Assembly (NCBI GenBank): GCA_035578905.1
Contig: JAQJVL010000577.1
Coordinates: forward strand, 312,501-376,500
Direction: 5' to 3'
Origin: Stictocephala bisonia
Taxonomy: Eukaryota > Arthropoda > Insecta > Hemiptera > Membracidae
Length of the DNA stretch: 64,000 bases
The translations under genes and the position numbers were made by a program. Under the pieces are notes generated by a model. It was given only the letters and a program-made list of their open reading frames with translations. It did no database searches and was not told where the DNA came from. Positions 31,213 to 44,223 of this stretch are shown one piece after another. The first letter of the stretch is position 1. Each line of letters starts with the position of its first letter.

Positions 31213-32929
31213 TCCCTTAGTTAATTTTAAACGATTCTTCAAAGAGCCAGTTGCATGAAAACTGATTAAATTATTTCCAAAGAGTTTAAAGTTCCACTAT
31301 CCACTAAGGGAATAGAAAAGTGGTGTAGTTATACGTTAGAAAGAACACACTAAGAGTAAATTACAGATAGAGGACAAAGTTAACAAGTTTTTAACTGTTA
31401 TAAATATGTATACTGAAGTAAAAATTAACAAAACCATTTAACATTTTTCACTCAATCAAGTTTCATATTTTATTTTCTTATGTTATATTACATTTTTTGA
31501 AGTTATACTTCTTTGCGCCCGTTAGACACTTTGGGATGGGATGTTGGTCGAGAAACCGCGTCACGCTGAAAAGTAAGAACAAATTTTTAAGAACTATCGA
31601 TTAATCGATTGTTAATCGAAGAAATTTAATCGAAGAAATTACTGATAATGATAATATAGGTGTATAATATAATAATGAAGTCACGTATAATATATTGAAG
31701 ATAAATATATTGAATAATATTGAAAAATGTCTTATATTTCATTTATATATCCTGTCTGTTTGTGTGCGTGAGTGGGTGTATGAGAATGGCCAAAGAAGTA
31801 TAACTTCCACCGTGTGGTCCGACGCACACCCAAATTTTTATGAAGTATTCCATTACCAAAGTTCTATATTGAGGCTACAAGGTTAGTGTTAGTTAAACGT
31901 TAATTCATTGTTTAAGTGTTATATAATATATTAATGTAAATTGTATGGGTTTTTATATTATTCATTTTACACATATTTTATATCGTCATCAACCTAAACT
32001 AAAGTAACCTTAGTACTCAAAGTAAAATGGGTGTACATGAAAGCACAAGCAATATTAAATTAAACATAATTTGTTTAGTTTCGCTGAATAATCCTGATTC
32101 CGACAGTTGAACATTATTTTTGAAGTCGTCCTCAAGTCCTAGTCTAGTATAATATAAATGAATGTTGTATGAACTGTTTGTTTTCAGATATAAAACAGTT
32201 ATATTTTGTTAATTTGATATATGTTACATTCATTGGTATATTAAAAATGGCAGATAAACAACCATAAATTAACTTCTGAAATTAACTTCTGAGAATTAGG
32301 TTCTGATCTTAAACATCGTCAGTTTTATGTAAAAAGTTTACCATGTTACATAACACTAAGTATTCATAAGAGCATATTATATGTTATTGATTTTGTCTTA
32401 TGAGTATATTTTAGCACACAAATACCCTATATTGTATGAAAGTTGATTTTCTCATAATATTTTAACAATTTTATTTATTACGGATTACTCCTATCTCCGT
32501 AATAGTTTATTAATCTCATTGCTTTTAGTCATATTACGTTTTCAATATTATTTTCCTCCGTACAGTTTTACTATTCAAAGAAATAATATCTTTCTACGTG
32601 TCACATAAATTAGTTAGATTAAGTATGACTTACAGACGGTGGGAAGCAGCAAAGTTTGTTAATTAGATCCAGAATTTGGCTTCATTAACTGGATCATTTG
32701 GCATTGAACTCTGCTATTACCTTTTTGAAAGGAAAATTCGAAAGAAAGTTTTATTTTGTGAGCAATTGATTAATATTAATTTTGTCTACATGATTTTACT
32801 TCAGGAATATGAATAAACAGTGTCTATAAATTATAATAATGAAATGGAAAATGTGTTCCAAAACCACAACCAGTTGTAGGGATTGATGCTAATGGTTTAG
32901 GTTTTTTTTATGAAGAGGCCTTTTCTTTT
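31213..32929. other. AT-rich non-coding sequence
   Basis: Nothing recognisable on either strand beyond low-complexity stretches such as repeated ATTAATCGA near 31600-31630. Confidence 0.4.
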
Positions 32930-33290
32930 ATTCATTATTCATCATTAAGACGACGAGCATAAAGATATGGGCGAATGAGTTTGATGCGTATAAATGAATG
33001 AGTGCAGTCATTGTTACTAACGTCAACTGGTCCTCAGAAGAGCTTTTTATTAATAGCCCAATGGCCAGGGAAACTAAGGAACCTACAGCTTTACGTGGAA
33101 TCTGAACCTCGTGCTCTTGATATGATTTTCAGCTAACTGACAAGCCAGATAATCAGATATTTTCATAACATCTGAACTCTGACTACCATCCAAAATAGAC
33201 CTCCCAGACCTATCTAGTAGTGTCCACGTAGATGGCAATCATTGAGCTGCTGCCGAGTGGTAGTAAGAGGACCAATCAAAGAACCTATCG
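32930..33290 (-). mobile_element. tRNA-derived SINE, family C
   Basis: The reverse complement carries GAGGTTCAGATTCCACGTAA (B-box-like), CCCTGGCCATTGGGCTATTA, CAATGACTGCACTCATTCAT and the tail TCGTCTTAATGATGAATAATG. It is collinear with the copies at 25775 and 27335. Confidence 0.72.
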
Positions 33291-33313
33291 CCTATAAAAT
33301 CCACCACACTTCC

Positions 33314-33330
33314 TCCCCCCCCCCCCCCAA
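33314..33330. repeat. poly(C) tract
   Basis: A run of about 15 C bases, rare in this AT-rich window. It lies between a family C and a family B SINE. Confidence 0.9.
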
Positions 33331-33394
33331 GTAGCTGAGTTACAGCACTGCGCCACTAGTGTAAAAAAACATTGTTTTTAAACATGTTAAAAAC

Positions 33395-33600
33395 ACACTT
33401 TTTAACCTTACTCTGCCCTTTCCACATAAACTGTTGATCTGTGCGAGGAGCGTATTCAAACAGAGGTCGGGGAAGATCCAGTACAAGGTGAATATTGCTG
33501 ATAAAATCGTACAGTTTAGGCCAGATTCGAACCTGCATTATCTCTAACACAGGCTCCAAGTCCTGATAACTTATACCACTTGTCTATTGACTTTCTCAAA
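33395..33600 (-). mobile_element. tRNA-derived SINE, family B
   Basis: The reverse complement reads GTGGTATAAGTTATCAGGAC (A box), GCAGGTTCGAATCTGGCC (good B box), then the body GCACAGATCAACAGTTTATG and GGAAAGGGCAGAGTAAGG. Homologous copies lie at 18690-18897 and, in plus orientation, at 36685-36840. Confidence 0.75.
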
Positions 33601-34230
33601 CGTAAAGGAGTGTTCAACTGTGCACTTGATCATCAAAATAAAATATTGTAAGTTAAACTCTTTTCCTTATTTTTCATTGTTCCACTTTAAACAATTTTTT
33701 AATGCAGCGTTGTAATGCTACATTCTTAATCTGCAATTAGGATTACTAAGCGTATATAATACAAGGGTAGACAGATGTTAGATATAATACAAGGTATGTG
33801 TCACTTACAAATCCCAGATTAGTCCTCGTAATCCAGATGTATTGAAGGTCGAAGTACACTTATAGCCACATTAATACAGCTTATCCCTCTTCAGATATAC
33901 AATAATTTACGGAATAAGCCCTTTACGTATATATCACAATCAGAATATTTTTATTTAACTTTTAGTAAATTTTATGTTATCTGAAGACAAAAAAACCATG
34001 TTATAAAATCAGACATAATATAATGGCATAACTATATCATATATGCACAGGTGATTTTTTTAAGTGTGCCATCCCTGGGATCTCTTAAACCTGTAGATAT
34101 ACAATTACCTTTAAATGGGGAACTTTACCTACTTTTTCCTGATTAATAAAAACATGCACTTAGTGATTTTCAAAAAAGCCACCATTTTCCAAAATGGTGG
34201 ACAACTTCATTATTTCTTATTTTTTAATTA
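33601..34230. other. AT-rich non-coding sequence
   Basis: No gene. A short perfect palindrome CCACCATTTTCCAAAATGGTGG lies near 34180-34201. Confidence 0.4.
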
Positions 34231-35130
34231 TACAGGGTGTTTGAAAAGTGTAAGGCAAAACTTCAGAAAATGATTAAATATATAAAAATTAAAAAAAGGT
34301 TCCTATGAGTATGTGTATTATCTCCTTAGTTTGGCGTCTGTCTGTCTGTTGTCTGCTTTAAAAAAACATATCTCCTAAACGGTAATAGCTATAGTTTTAA
34401 GACTTGACATGAATATTTAACTTTACAACTCTTAATATACTGTAAAAATATAAAATAATATCTTAACACGTTTCAAAATGGCGGCTGTTTAAAAATTGTT
34501 TTGCTGAGTTTTATGAAAACCAAAACAAAAACAAAATATCGTAATGATAACTTATAGTTAGCTTAAAAAATCAAGTCTTTTTGTACCTTATTTGTTACAA
34601 TAAATAACTGAGAAAGTGTCATTTTTATAATTGTGGGCAAAATTTTTTTGCAGCTTTCGTATACTTCTGTCTATTAACTTCAACAAAACCACCAGTCAAA
34701 TTTTGCACACAATCAGAAAAATTACATTTTCTCAGTTATTTACTGTCCGATTGTAACAAATGAGGCACCAACAGATTTTCTCTTTTTTTAGCTAAATATC
34801 ATCATAACAGTTTTTGGTTTTTCTTTGGTTTTAATGAAATATATCGTTAAAATGTTTAAACAGCCACTATTTTGAAACAGGTACAAATATTATTTTATAT
34901 TTTTATAGTATATTAGGGGGTGTGAAGTTATATATTCGTGTCAAGTTTCAAAACTATAGCTAATACCGTTTAGAAGATATCGCATTTTTTTAAAACACAC
35001 ATACAGACAGACAGACAGACGCCAAGCTAAGGAGATAATACACATCTTCATAGGAACTTTTTGTTCATTTTTACATGGTTAATTATTTTACCTATTTAAT
35101 TTTTGCTCCACACTTTTGAAATACTCTGTA
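34231..35130. mobile_element. long-hairpin MITE with CAGGGTG termini and TA duplication
   Basis: Starts CAGGGTGTTTGAAAAGTGTA at 34233 and ends with the mirror CACTTTTGAAATACTCTG at 35128, flanked by TA on both sides. Arms of about 420 bp fold back on each other, and the centre is near 34690. It has no coding capacity. It carries GTCTGTCTGTCTG/CAGACAGACAGAC at mirrored places and AAAATGGCGGC at 34475-34485. Confidence 0.85.
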
Positions 35131-35143
35131 TAAGACAATTTAA

Positions 35144-35144
35144 C

Positions 35145-35180
<36 letters not shown>

Positions 35181-35192
35181 ATATATATATTA
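35144..35192. repeat. (AT)n microsatellite
   Basis: Two blocks of alternating AT, separated by a TATTAT interruption, directly after the hairpin MITE. Confidence 0.95.
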
Positions 35193-35350
35193 TCATTCCT
35201 GATAGAAAATGTAATTTAAGACTTTTGTATTCCTTGCATGTTTCACGTTATATTAGCCATTTCTGAGCTACGAACACTCGAATAGTTTATATCGCCAACT
35301 TTTGGTATTGCAAAATTGATATAACAGTTATGTTTTAATCTGTAATATTT

Positions 35351-35613
35351 GATGCAGGCTTAAAGTTAATCCATTTTAGCTGTCTTACATGGTTGAATAT
35401 CTTAGACAAAATTGAAAAAAAACTGGGCCAAGACTATTTTAAATAACCCTTATTTTCTACTACCTATTTTTATGTTGAAAAAAGAAATAACATAAGTTTT
35501 TAAAATTAGTAGTAGAAAATTGAAAATAGTCTTGGGCTGATTTTGTCTAAGATATTCAACCCTTCATCTAAGATATTCGACAGCTAAAAAAAGATAAATT
35601 TTAAGCCTGCATC
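35351..35613. mobile_element. 263-bp fold-back MITE
   Basis: GATGCAGGCTTAAAGTTAAT at 35351 mirrors the end TTTTAAGCCTGCATC at 35613. The inner arms TTGAATATCTTAGACAAAAT and ATTTTGTCTAAGATATTCAA also pair. No coding capacity. Confidence 0.75.
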
Positions 35614-36684
35614 TGAAGATAGTAAAAATATATAAATAAGAGGTTTGGGTGTAAGACTAAGAGATTATTTTCCTTGTGTTCCTTTGTATCTTCATCAATT
35701 GATAGTAATAGACATTGCTGAAAGATCCAAAAGTGTCTAGATCATATTATATACTGGAGTGTTTTACATTTTCTTAAGTATCAGCATTTTGAAGAAAATT
35801 GCTCTTAAATAATCGAAGTTTAATTTTTTTATCTATACGTAGAAACTTAATGAATGAACATTATTATGTTATTGTTTGTTTACGAAGTACGTAATCAAAT
35901 TAAATATTACTAAAGAAATTAAAATAACTGAATATTTAACATGTTCCAAAATAAATTACCATTTGAATGAGTGTACCATATAATTCTTGTTTCAAAATCT
36001 CTCTCCCCTGATTTCCTATTTAGGATAAATAATCCCTTGGTGACTCAACTTCCTGTTTCCGGTCCAAGGGGGATTATCTCGTCAACTTTATTCAACAAGT
36101 CTTGTTTGAGTTGTCCTCAATTACTGTCATACTATTACTTCTAGGCCGATGTTGTAAATTTTAGAACTTTTTAAAACAATTTTTATATGAGTGAGTAACT
36201 TTTTTAGATATTAAAAAAATACTGTTAAAAAATATGAAATTTCGGGGAGAAAATTTCAATATTCAGTACTCTATAGCTCATCAAGGGTGCATTTTAGTGA
36301 AAGTTGTAATTTACGTTTTCTTCTTTAAATGAATTATTTAACCAATTTTATATGTTATTTTGATATATTTCGTCTTCCCCCATACCAAGTTGAATTTAGT
36401 AAACATAAGTGATATTTATCAAAAATCTAATCTCTTTTATAACCACGGTATATTTCAAATTTCTTTATTCTAACGTAAGAATATATTTAAAATGTTCTTT
36501 ATTTGTAAATGTTGAATTTAATCCAAATTATTATACAACAAACAAAAACTGTTAGTGCGTGGTAGTTTTTGTAATTGATGAATGGATGTCACATAATCAA
36601 ACATTTTATTCCAGATATTAAGTTGTACAATTTTAATAAATATTTTAGTAAAATACTGCTGTAGATTTTTCACAGACACAGTAT
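35614..36684. other. AT-rich non-coding sequence
   Basis: No gene found. A small inverted repeat AATCCCTTGG and CCAAGGGGGATT lies near 36027-36076. Confidence 0.4.
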
Positions 36685-36840
36685 TTGCAAGGTATCTTTC
36701 AAGGCATCAGGACTTTGTGCCTGAGTCACAGATAGCACTTGTTCAAGTCATATCAGTAGTGTTCCCCACTGAGATCAATAGTCTATGAGGAAAGGGTGAA
36801 GTAAGTTAAGAGGGAGATCGGCCTCTCCTTAAAAATAAAT
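36685..36840 (+). mobile_element. tRNA-derived SINE, family B, plus orientation, degenerate
   Basis: GCATCAGGACTTTGTGCCTG, TTCAAGTCATATCAG, GTTCCCCACTGAGATCAATA and GAGGAAAGGGTGAAGTAAG align in order with the family B copy at 33395-33600 read in reverse. Confidence 0.6.
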
Positions 36841-37689
36841 CTTGAGTGCATTATAAATGTATGAAAAATAATTATGAAAAACTAAAATTTGTAAATTATA
36901 AAACTCGTAATTTTAGAGCACCAAGTTCTGTCATATGAGAAGAAAATTTCAAAAGCTATTTTTAATTTTCCTTTTTGTACAAAAAAAATAATTGTTGTAC
37001 TATTAATAACTAAATAAGCATATAAATAATATATCTGCATACAAAACGTTTTACTCTATAAAATACAATGCATTCCTAAGTTTTAGAACTGAATTATGAT
37101 TTTCAACTTAAACTAATTGTTCTCATTATAGTATATTATTATTAAAAGAGTAAAAATAACTTATTGTAATTTCTATAAAATAGTATTTATAATTTAGATT
37201 ATAAGACGGTGAGTGCTTTTTATTATTTAAATCACTTTTTCTTTAAAAAAAATCTATATATGCAGTCCAGCTTCGACTGTCACATATTTTAGAGAATTGT
37301 TTGTTAGGTCAATACAAACAAATAATGGCAACAAACATAAAAGGAATATATACAAATAGTAAGTGATCAATAACAACAAGCCAGAAGTGTGAGTGTGCAT
37401 ACAACTGTAAAAGAACTCAGTAACAGAAACAACCTAACAACAACAAAAACAATAATACTTAAAGTAATATCATCAAGTGAAAATCGATTAATAGCTAACA
37501 GAGAAAACAATAAGTTCAAAAACACTAAGTTAGTAATAAGTATAACTATAATATAATAATCATGATGAGACTTAATAACTACAATAAATTAATAGATGTT
37601 ATGATAATACAACAACAAAACAATAATCAATAACAGATACAAACTATGACATTATCATAATAGAGCTAACAACAACAATAGTAAGTTAT
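36841..37689. other. AT-rich non-coding sequence
   Basis: Rich in AAC/ACA-type simple sequence on the right, with no coding motifs. It may include the 3' UTR of the adjacent minus-strand LINE. Confidence 0.4.
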
Positions 37690-37759
37690 ATTATGGGCGG
37701 AGTCCATAAATCATTGTGCGAGCATTCCTCTTGAATACGTTCAGAGCTAGACCAAACAT

Positions 37760-39300
37760 TTCCAAATGGGAGCAGACTTCATTGCCATTCCTCATCAACC
37801 GAGGCAACGTGCTTTGGTAGAGATACTGTAACTCGTACGATAATTAAATTTGGCAAACAGCTGGGGGTTACGGGTATTATGTGGTACGTGAAAATGTATC
37901 ATGCCGAGGATGTTAGGACAGTCGATGACATTATTGATGATCCCGAAGAGGAACACAAGGTCCATCAGCTGTCTGTGCGCACTCAACAGTGGAAGCTGCA
38001 GGACTTGGGACACCACATCGACCTCCAAATATTAGTAGCCAAGCCTCAGTCCGATCATCCGTAGGAGCCTCTCCTGCACTGATTCAATTGATGAAATTTG
38101 CCCTGCTTGATAGGTTGCCCAGACAACACTAGCGTATTCAAGTAATGGGCACACGAGGGAAGTGTAGAGAGCTCTAATCGTGTTCACGGAGAAGCCCCTG
38201 ACGACTCACACGGCCAGTGAGTCCAAACACTCTAGCTGCATTATTGACGATATCATTGATATGATCACCAAAATTACTTCAGAAGAACGCCGAGATCCCG
38301 AACTGAGCTAACTCTTTTAAGGGCACCATCCTGGAGCATGTAATCAAACTGTAGAATACTTCGAGCTCTGGAGAAAGAGATAATAACACACTTGGCGGGA
38401 TTAAGTTTCATCCCATTCTACAGACCAATCTACCAGCACCAGTTGCTGAGAATAATACTTCGGATAATACTTCCATAAAAATCTTCACTTCATCTGCAAA
38501 TTGGCTCTCTAGAGAGTTGAGGGACACCGTATACAACTTAAATTTGTCTTGAAGTACTTGATGAATATTTGACCTGCAGAGTACGACCGGTCAGACAGCT
38601 CTCAAACCATTCAATTAATGAACCAGCAACACTAGAGCCTTGAGTTTCCTTAAAAGTTGCTAGTGGTCAACCCTGTCAAATGCTTTTCTGAAAGCAGGGT
38701 AAATATAGTCCAATTGATTACCTCGAGATAAAGCAGAATTGATCTTGCTTGTGAAGGCAACCAGATTAGTCGTAGTAGATCTGCCTGACTGAAAACATAT
38801 TGTTCAGGAATGATAATACTTTTAAAGGTGTGGATTGTTCTATCCAGTACAACTTTCTCGAACAATTTGTCCAGAGAAAACTGAATGACTATGAGTCTGT
38901 AATTTTTTATATCAGACCGTGCTCCCGATTAATGGAGAGGCACCAAGTAACCAGATTTAAGATTATATGGGAATACAACCTGTCTGAGTAGGCCATTAAA
39001 AAATACAGATAAATGTGACGCCAATGTTTCATTGCAAAACTATACGGGGTGGAATCAAGTCAGGACCGGGACCTTTTGTAGAATCAAGGTTCTTCAGAGT
39101 AATTTCCACTTCCATCGAGGAAATACTTATATTTGTTAGAATAATGTTGTTAGGAAAATATTAATTTGGAACAGCAATGTATGGAATCCTCTAAACAGCA
39201 GAGAAGTAGTCTGCGAACATTTCACATATAACATCTGGCTCGCTTGCAATGTTTTCACCATAATGGAAACTATCAGGTACCGACGAATTTTGTTCTTACT
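37760..39300 (-). pseudogene. LINE reverse transcriptase and C-terminal domain, decayed
   Basis: Motifs in order on the minus strand: LFEKVVLDRTI, IIPEQY (normally PEQHGF), AFDRVDH-like sequence near 38670, FADEVKIFMEVL (normally FADDVKIF, so the catalytic pair has become Asp-Glu), NLNPAKC-like, and near the end MDLVFLFGIINNVIDCPN. Stops and frameshifts are frequent. Confidence 0.75.
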
Positions 39301-39359
39301 TTATATAATGTATATACTATGACAAAAAATCATAATATATACATAGTATATCATAGTAT

Positions 39360-39680
39360 ATGCCAGCAGCCACGAGATTATGACCCACCCGCCCACCCTT
39401 ACACATACATTGATATGATCCACCCGCCCACACATACACGTAAAGTGGTAATGACCCAACCACCCACCCATGCACGTACATTGGTATTTACCGAACCGCC
39501 CACCCATACGCGTACAGAGGTATTCACCCATCCGCCCACCCATACACGTACAGTGGTATTGACCCAACCGCCCACCCATACACGTACAGATACAGTGTAA
39601 GTGACCCACCCGCCCACCATATACATACAGTGTTAGTGACCCACCCATCCATCCATACACATACATTTTTAGGTCTAGAA
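39360..39680. repeat. 36-bp G-rich minisatellite
   Basis: About nine units; on the minus strand GTATGGGTGGGCGGGTGGGT then CAATACCACTGTACGT. Strong G/C strand asymmetry could support G-quadruplex structure. The same unit occurs at 61553-61690 beside another LINE endonuclease fragment. Confidence 0.92.
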
Positions 39681-39704
39681 TGTTTTAGGGTTAGTAGTTA
39701 GGCC

Positions 39705-40160
39705 CTAATTCGCTCTGACAATGTGATCAGCACGACGCCATCTCAACATCAACTTGCACTCAGCTCGAACCTTCCTAAATTCTTGAAAGTCCTGTTGACT
39801 AAGAGTATTTTTGTAACGGGCGTGAAGCTTTTTCTTTAGAATGATAGCCTCACGAAGTTGTTTTGAAAACCAGCCAGGAAAGGAAGCATGTCTGACTCTT
39901 TTATAAGGACAGTTGGTTAAAATAACATTTCTGAGATCGTTACAAAAAGAAGAACACATTGCTTCAATATCAATCAGATTTGACTCGTCAGGGTAAACCA
40001 GCCATTGAATCCAATTATAAACCTCAAGAAGGTTACACTTATTTAGATTATATATAACATGTGGCCAAATCTTTCTACAAGAGTGGTTGGTAATGATCGT
40101 AATTTCCAACGCAGGATGGGCATTCACCTCTCCAAGCAAAGGGTCAGTTGAAGGACACAT
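39705..40160 (-). pseudogene. LINE endonuclease-to-RT linker, decayed
   Basis: An open stretch on the minus strand with VRHASFPGWFSKQLREAIILKKKLHARYKN. This is the characteristic linker between endonuclease and RT in Jockey/CR1 LINEs (PxWFSxxLxxxIxxKxxxHxxYK). The frame ends just before the minisatellite. Confidence 0.8.
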
Positions 40161-40228
40161 TCAAAGATCTGAATCAGAAGAAAAAACTAAATCAAGAAAT
40201 ACGCCTCTACTATTCGGTATTCTGTTTG

Positions 40229-40765
40229 TTAAACCAGCTGTAGAAAGCCTGTTGTGTCAATCAAGAGTCGAGAAGAACATGTTAAGTCAGAGGTTTTAGT
40301 ATCCATCCACTTGATATTAGGAAGACTAAAGTCTCCAACAAGAACATTATACGTATTTTCACTATTTGTTGAACAAACCACTTCTGCTGAATTGCAAAAA
40401 CTAGAATACATATCGTAAGCTGAGTTCGGAGGAATGTATGCAGAACCGACCAATACATTAACTCCAAATATCTTAATCTTAACAAAAATGTGTTCAACAT
40501 TAGTAACTGAGGATTCGCCTTCAGAGGAAGGGAGGTCAGATGACACCGCTATCAACACTCCTCCACCTGACTTCTTTGTGCGAGTTAGTGAGACCTATAA
40601 ATAGAATAATTATGAAGGCATAACTCTGAATTTAAAAAGGCTGGTGACAGATTGGTTACAGTAAAAATGGGTTTCCTATAAATGCATACGTTTACAGATT
40701 CAATTAAAATATTAAGTTTAGACCTCAAGAAATTCACGTTTTGGTAATATAGAAATAGGTGTATT
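40229..40765 (-). pseudogene. LINE APE-type endonuclease, decayed
   Basis: Starts with YYQNVNFLRSKLNILIESV, then TNLSPAFLNSELCLHNYSIYR (normally LTETWL at its start), a frameshift near 40585, SLTRTKKSGGGVLIAVSSDL, SAYIPPNS, and VLVGDFSLPNIKW with the catalytic GDF(N) motif mutated to GDFS. Nicking endonuclease of target-primed reverse transcription, now dead. Confidence 0.8.
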
Positions 40766-40790
40766 GCCGATTATTCGTTTTTTGACACAG

Positions 40791-41762
40791 TACTCACAAT
40801 TGCAGGAGCTCCATTACGCAGTTTAATATGTGTGAGAATGCCGTTTTTAGGCAAAGGTAATTTGTGTCAGGAAATAGTTCTGTAGTAATTTATTATTTAT
40901 GTGTTTAAGTGTGACTTAATTTTGTAATTGAGTTTTCTTTTATAGAACTACTAACTATGTAGATAATATAAGCTATCAGTGGCAACGCAGCAAAGTATTG
41001 TAAAAAAATTATTGTTTAATTAGATATTTTAGTAATGATGAGTAATCTACGACCTTTAATTTGTTAACCATTGGCCTTGTACTGAGGGACAGGAACTACA
41101 AGGGATTGAGTTAGACACCCAGTTTACAAGACTAGTACACTTGGAGAGGTGTAACTCTCTTGTACTACCTGATTGGTTTATGTCGGGTCAAACATAAACT
41201 TAAACAAGTATTGGTGGGGAAGCAAACAGGTAATATAATTTTCGCAACACTTCGTGAAATACATCCTAAACCTTTGTAAATAAGGTAACTTGAGTAAATA
41301 AGAAATATTCACCACCAAGTTCACTTAATTATCAACAATGTTATTGACGATACTTTTGATAGGTTTCACACAGTGGTAAGCTTCCCCCAAGTATCTATTG
41401 GTTTTTTATTGCTTGATCAACAACTCCCTCGTGCTAAATGAACTGGTTGTGTTGTCCATGTGTGTCAACATTCAAATTAAAAAATTGTTTATTATTTTCT
41501 TGTTAGTTACATTTACATTGCAGCTTATATTAATCTGCCATGTATAAATTAAATTATATAAATTTATAAGTAACAACAACAAATTTAAACAGTCACAATT
41601 AATAATAACTTCAATAATATCAATATAAATGCGATAAATAAATCAAGTACTCTCAAAGATCAGAAAAACCATCATTACAGACAAATGAATGAAAAACAAA
41701 CGCCTTGTACAGTTAATTTAACAGATTAATTAAAATATAAATAAATAAATCAAATTGTAGAA
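40791..41762. other. AT-rich non-coding sequence
   Basis: Possibly holds the 5' UTR of the minus-strand LINE on its left side. Otherwise nothing recognisable up to the LTR element. Confidence 0.4.
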
Positions 41763-41766
41763 GTAG

Positions 41767-43110
41767 TGAGACCCATCCCCCACCAAAGCTGGAAAGCGTG
41801 CCAACTGGGGGATGGCTCAAAACAAATCGAGCGATGGGATCACGGGTGGCAGTTGGAGGGTCAAAATAACACTCGGCAGCTGAGCAAAACTGATTTTATT
41901 TTCAAATAATTCAACAAATAAGCAAAACTTGGCAGGCAGAAGGCCAAAACAAAATTAGGCAGAAGGCCACAATATAAAATTAGCACTTAAATCAATAACC
42001 ATAAACACTAAATTAACAAGATACAACACATAAACTACAGAAACAACAAACTCCACAAATACCAAAATTTAACAATCAATTTTTGTATGGCCTATCTGCA
42101 GTTTGGCCTGAGACTCCCAAAACGTAAGGAAAATTTATTAACAAAATTTAAAAGGTGACAAACTTAGAAACAAATTTAGATAACCCCAAATAAAAGTGAA
42201 AATTTAGAAAACGTCTGGAAAACAACAATTAAACCGGCAATTTAGCCCACATATCCCTTGATTCCACCGAGGCCAGGGAGTAAGCCGGCATCCCTGGGCA
42301 GCTCCGAATTGAAAGTTAAGCAAAGAACAATAATCCCCTTTTGGTGAAAGTTTAAAAATTAAATAATTTAAAAGAAAATCTAACACGGTACCGTTCGAGT
42401 AAAAAAATCACTTCAAAACCCCCTAATACACTTAACAAAAAATAATAAATAACCATAACTATCACTAGGCCTGAACATAGAAATAAATAACATACTTAAC
42501 CACAGGGACTTAACAAAATATAAAATCTAAAAAAATGTAACAATAAATACTTAATTAATTAATAACAAGAAGTATAAATGAAAAGCTAAAGATAGGCTAG
42601 GTTATTGTCAATGAACAAAAAATATGGTAAATCGGTAACTACAACTGTAAAAAGGCTCAATAAACATCATACAGAATTACAATTGAAAATAAAACAAGAT
42701 ATAATAAAACAATTACTGGTAAACCTGTAACCTGGAGCACATGGCTCAAACATAGGTTAACTAAACTAGACAAAGAAAATACAAATTTAACAAAACCCTA
42801 AAACACAAGCAAGAACGATTAATATGATGGAAACAAAATATTCTCACCAAAAGGGTGATTCGATATTAGAAATTTACAAAATGAACACTTACGTTACAGT
42901 GTCTCTCAGCCACGCATAGTTAGGTTGATCGGCAGCACAAGACAAATGAAGACAGGCCAACCTCACCGAAGCTGCTGGAACACGGAACGAAACGGAACCG
43001 GGCCAACGACCACCAACTTACGCAAAATGCAGAGCGTGAGCGAACTCAGGCAGCCTGGCAGACAACGACGAAAAAAGCGAAAAATGTACCGGTCAAAACG
43101 ACCCGGTACA
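41767..43110 (-). repeat. 3' LTR of the gypsy element
   Basis: 1344 bp, AT-rich, read on the minus strand from TGTACCGGGTCG to GGGTCTCA. A possible poly(A) signal AATAAA lies on the minus strand at 41895-41900. Short open frames inside are not genes and recur in the other LTR. Confidence 0.95.
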
Positions 43111-43122
43111 ACCTCCCTCTGC
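43111..43122 (-). promoter_or_regulatory. polypurine tract
   Basis: Minus-strand GCAGAGGGAGGT directly abuts the TG of the 3' LTR, the position and composition expected for plus-strand DNA priming. Confidence 0.8.
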
Positions 43123-43337
43123 AAAACCTCAACACACCCAGGCAGGGGAGAACTCGGTACCTCAGGGAACCAAACAGAAGAAGAAGAACCTCCAAAGAGT
43201 GGTGCTCCAAGGACGCCAAAGAGAATCTAAGAGGGGAAACCCCTCAAACAGGGAGCGAACTACCCTGACGGTCGGGCCCGACCAGAAAAGAGAGAAAGGA
43301 GACTCTCTCAGAACAGCCACCTAGGGCGCAGAGGTGA

Positions 43338-44223
43338 TCAATCTCTTTGCCCCAAGAAACCCCCAGGAACACCAACTCCTGGATCAACCGTTCCCCGGAA
43401 AGCCTTAAGCTGGGACACATGGGCTTTCCTGAACACCCTGCCTGACTGGGGATCAACCAGCAGAGCAGTCACCGGTGACAAAAACCTGTCGATGCGGTGG
43501 GGACCAGACCACCGATAGCACAACTTGGCAGCTCTTCGTTCCGCGGCCGAACTGACCGGGTGAGCCTGACAAAGAACCAGATCTCCAACCTGAAAAGGGT
43601 TAGGAGTACGACCCTTATCATACCTCCTCCTTACTCTCTCTCTAGCCCGTAGCAGGTTGCGCCGAGCAGCCCGCCACGTGGACACTACGTCAGTGGCACC
43701 TGGCGTAGGTAGAAGATCCTCTAACCTCCACAAGTTGGACAAAGGGTTGTTAGGAGGGTAGCCATGTAGAATTTCGAAGGGAGTGGCATTGTGACTCTCA
43801 TGCTTGGAAGAATTGAAAGCAAGCTGGAGCCAAGAGAGACTCTCATCCCAGGTGTTCTGCTTCTCAGCATGGAAGGTAATAAGGGCAGACCGAAGATTGC
43901 GGTTGAACCGCTCTGCATGAGAAGGCTGTGGGTAATAAGGAGAGGTAGTCACATGCCTGATACCATTGCCAAAACAGAACCTACGAAACTCGTGTGAGGT
44001 AAACTGGCTACCGTTGTCGGACACAAGAGTGGAAGGCACACCAAAGTGCTGGAAGTGTTGGGACTGGAGAGCACGGATGGTGAGCTTAGCCGAAGCCCTC
44101 CGAAGTGGGAAAAGCCAAACGAACTTCGAGAAAGCATCCACACAAACAAGTAGGTAGGAGTTACCTGACTTGCTACGGGGAAAAGGACCCACGTAGTCGA
44201 TGAACACCTTCTCAAAAGGACGC
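43338..44223 (-). CDS. gypsy integrase, catalytic core and C-terminal domain (separate frame)
   Basis: The coding sense resumes at ERPFEKVFIDYVGPFPRS immediately after the TGA that ends the upstream pol frame. The integrase core has D (FIDYVGPF), D (LVSDNGSQFTS) and E (HAERFNRNL), the DD35E arrangement. The C-terminal part has FQVGDLVLC and RWSGPHRI, a GPY/F-type module; no chromodomain is seen. It inserts the element's DNA into the host chromosome. There is no natural ATG; it depends on the upstream pol frame. The break is a single extra base, so either a mutation, an assembly error or, less likely, recoding. Confidence 0.85.

Larger units (their letters stand above)
37690..40790 (-). mobile_element. 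decayed Jockey/CR1-like LINE interrupted by a minisatellite
   Basis: Minus-strand ORF2 remnants can be followed from YYQNVNFLRSKLN near 40755 (start of the endonuclease) through the endonuclease, a linker, RT and the C-terminus near 37760. Reading needs many frame changes. A 36-bp minisatellite (39360-39680) separates the linker from RT. The C-terminal part resembles the LINE at 843-2860 (LVFLFGIINNVIDCPNILG against LVFLQRILRSEVDCPELLG). Confidence 0.82.
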
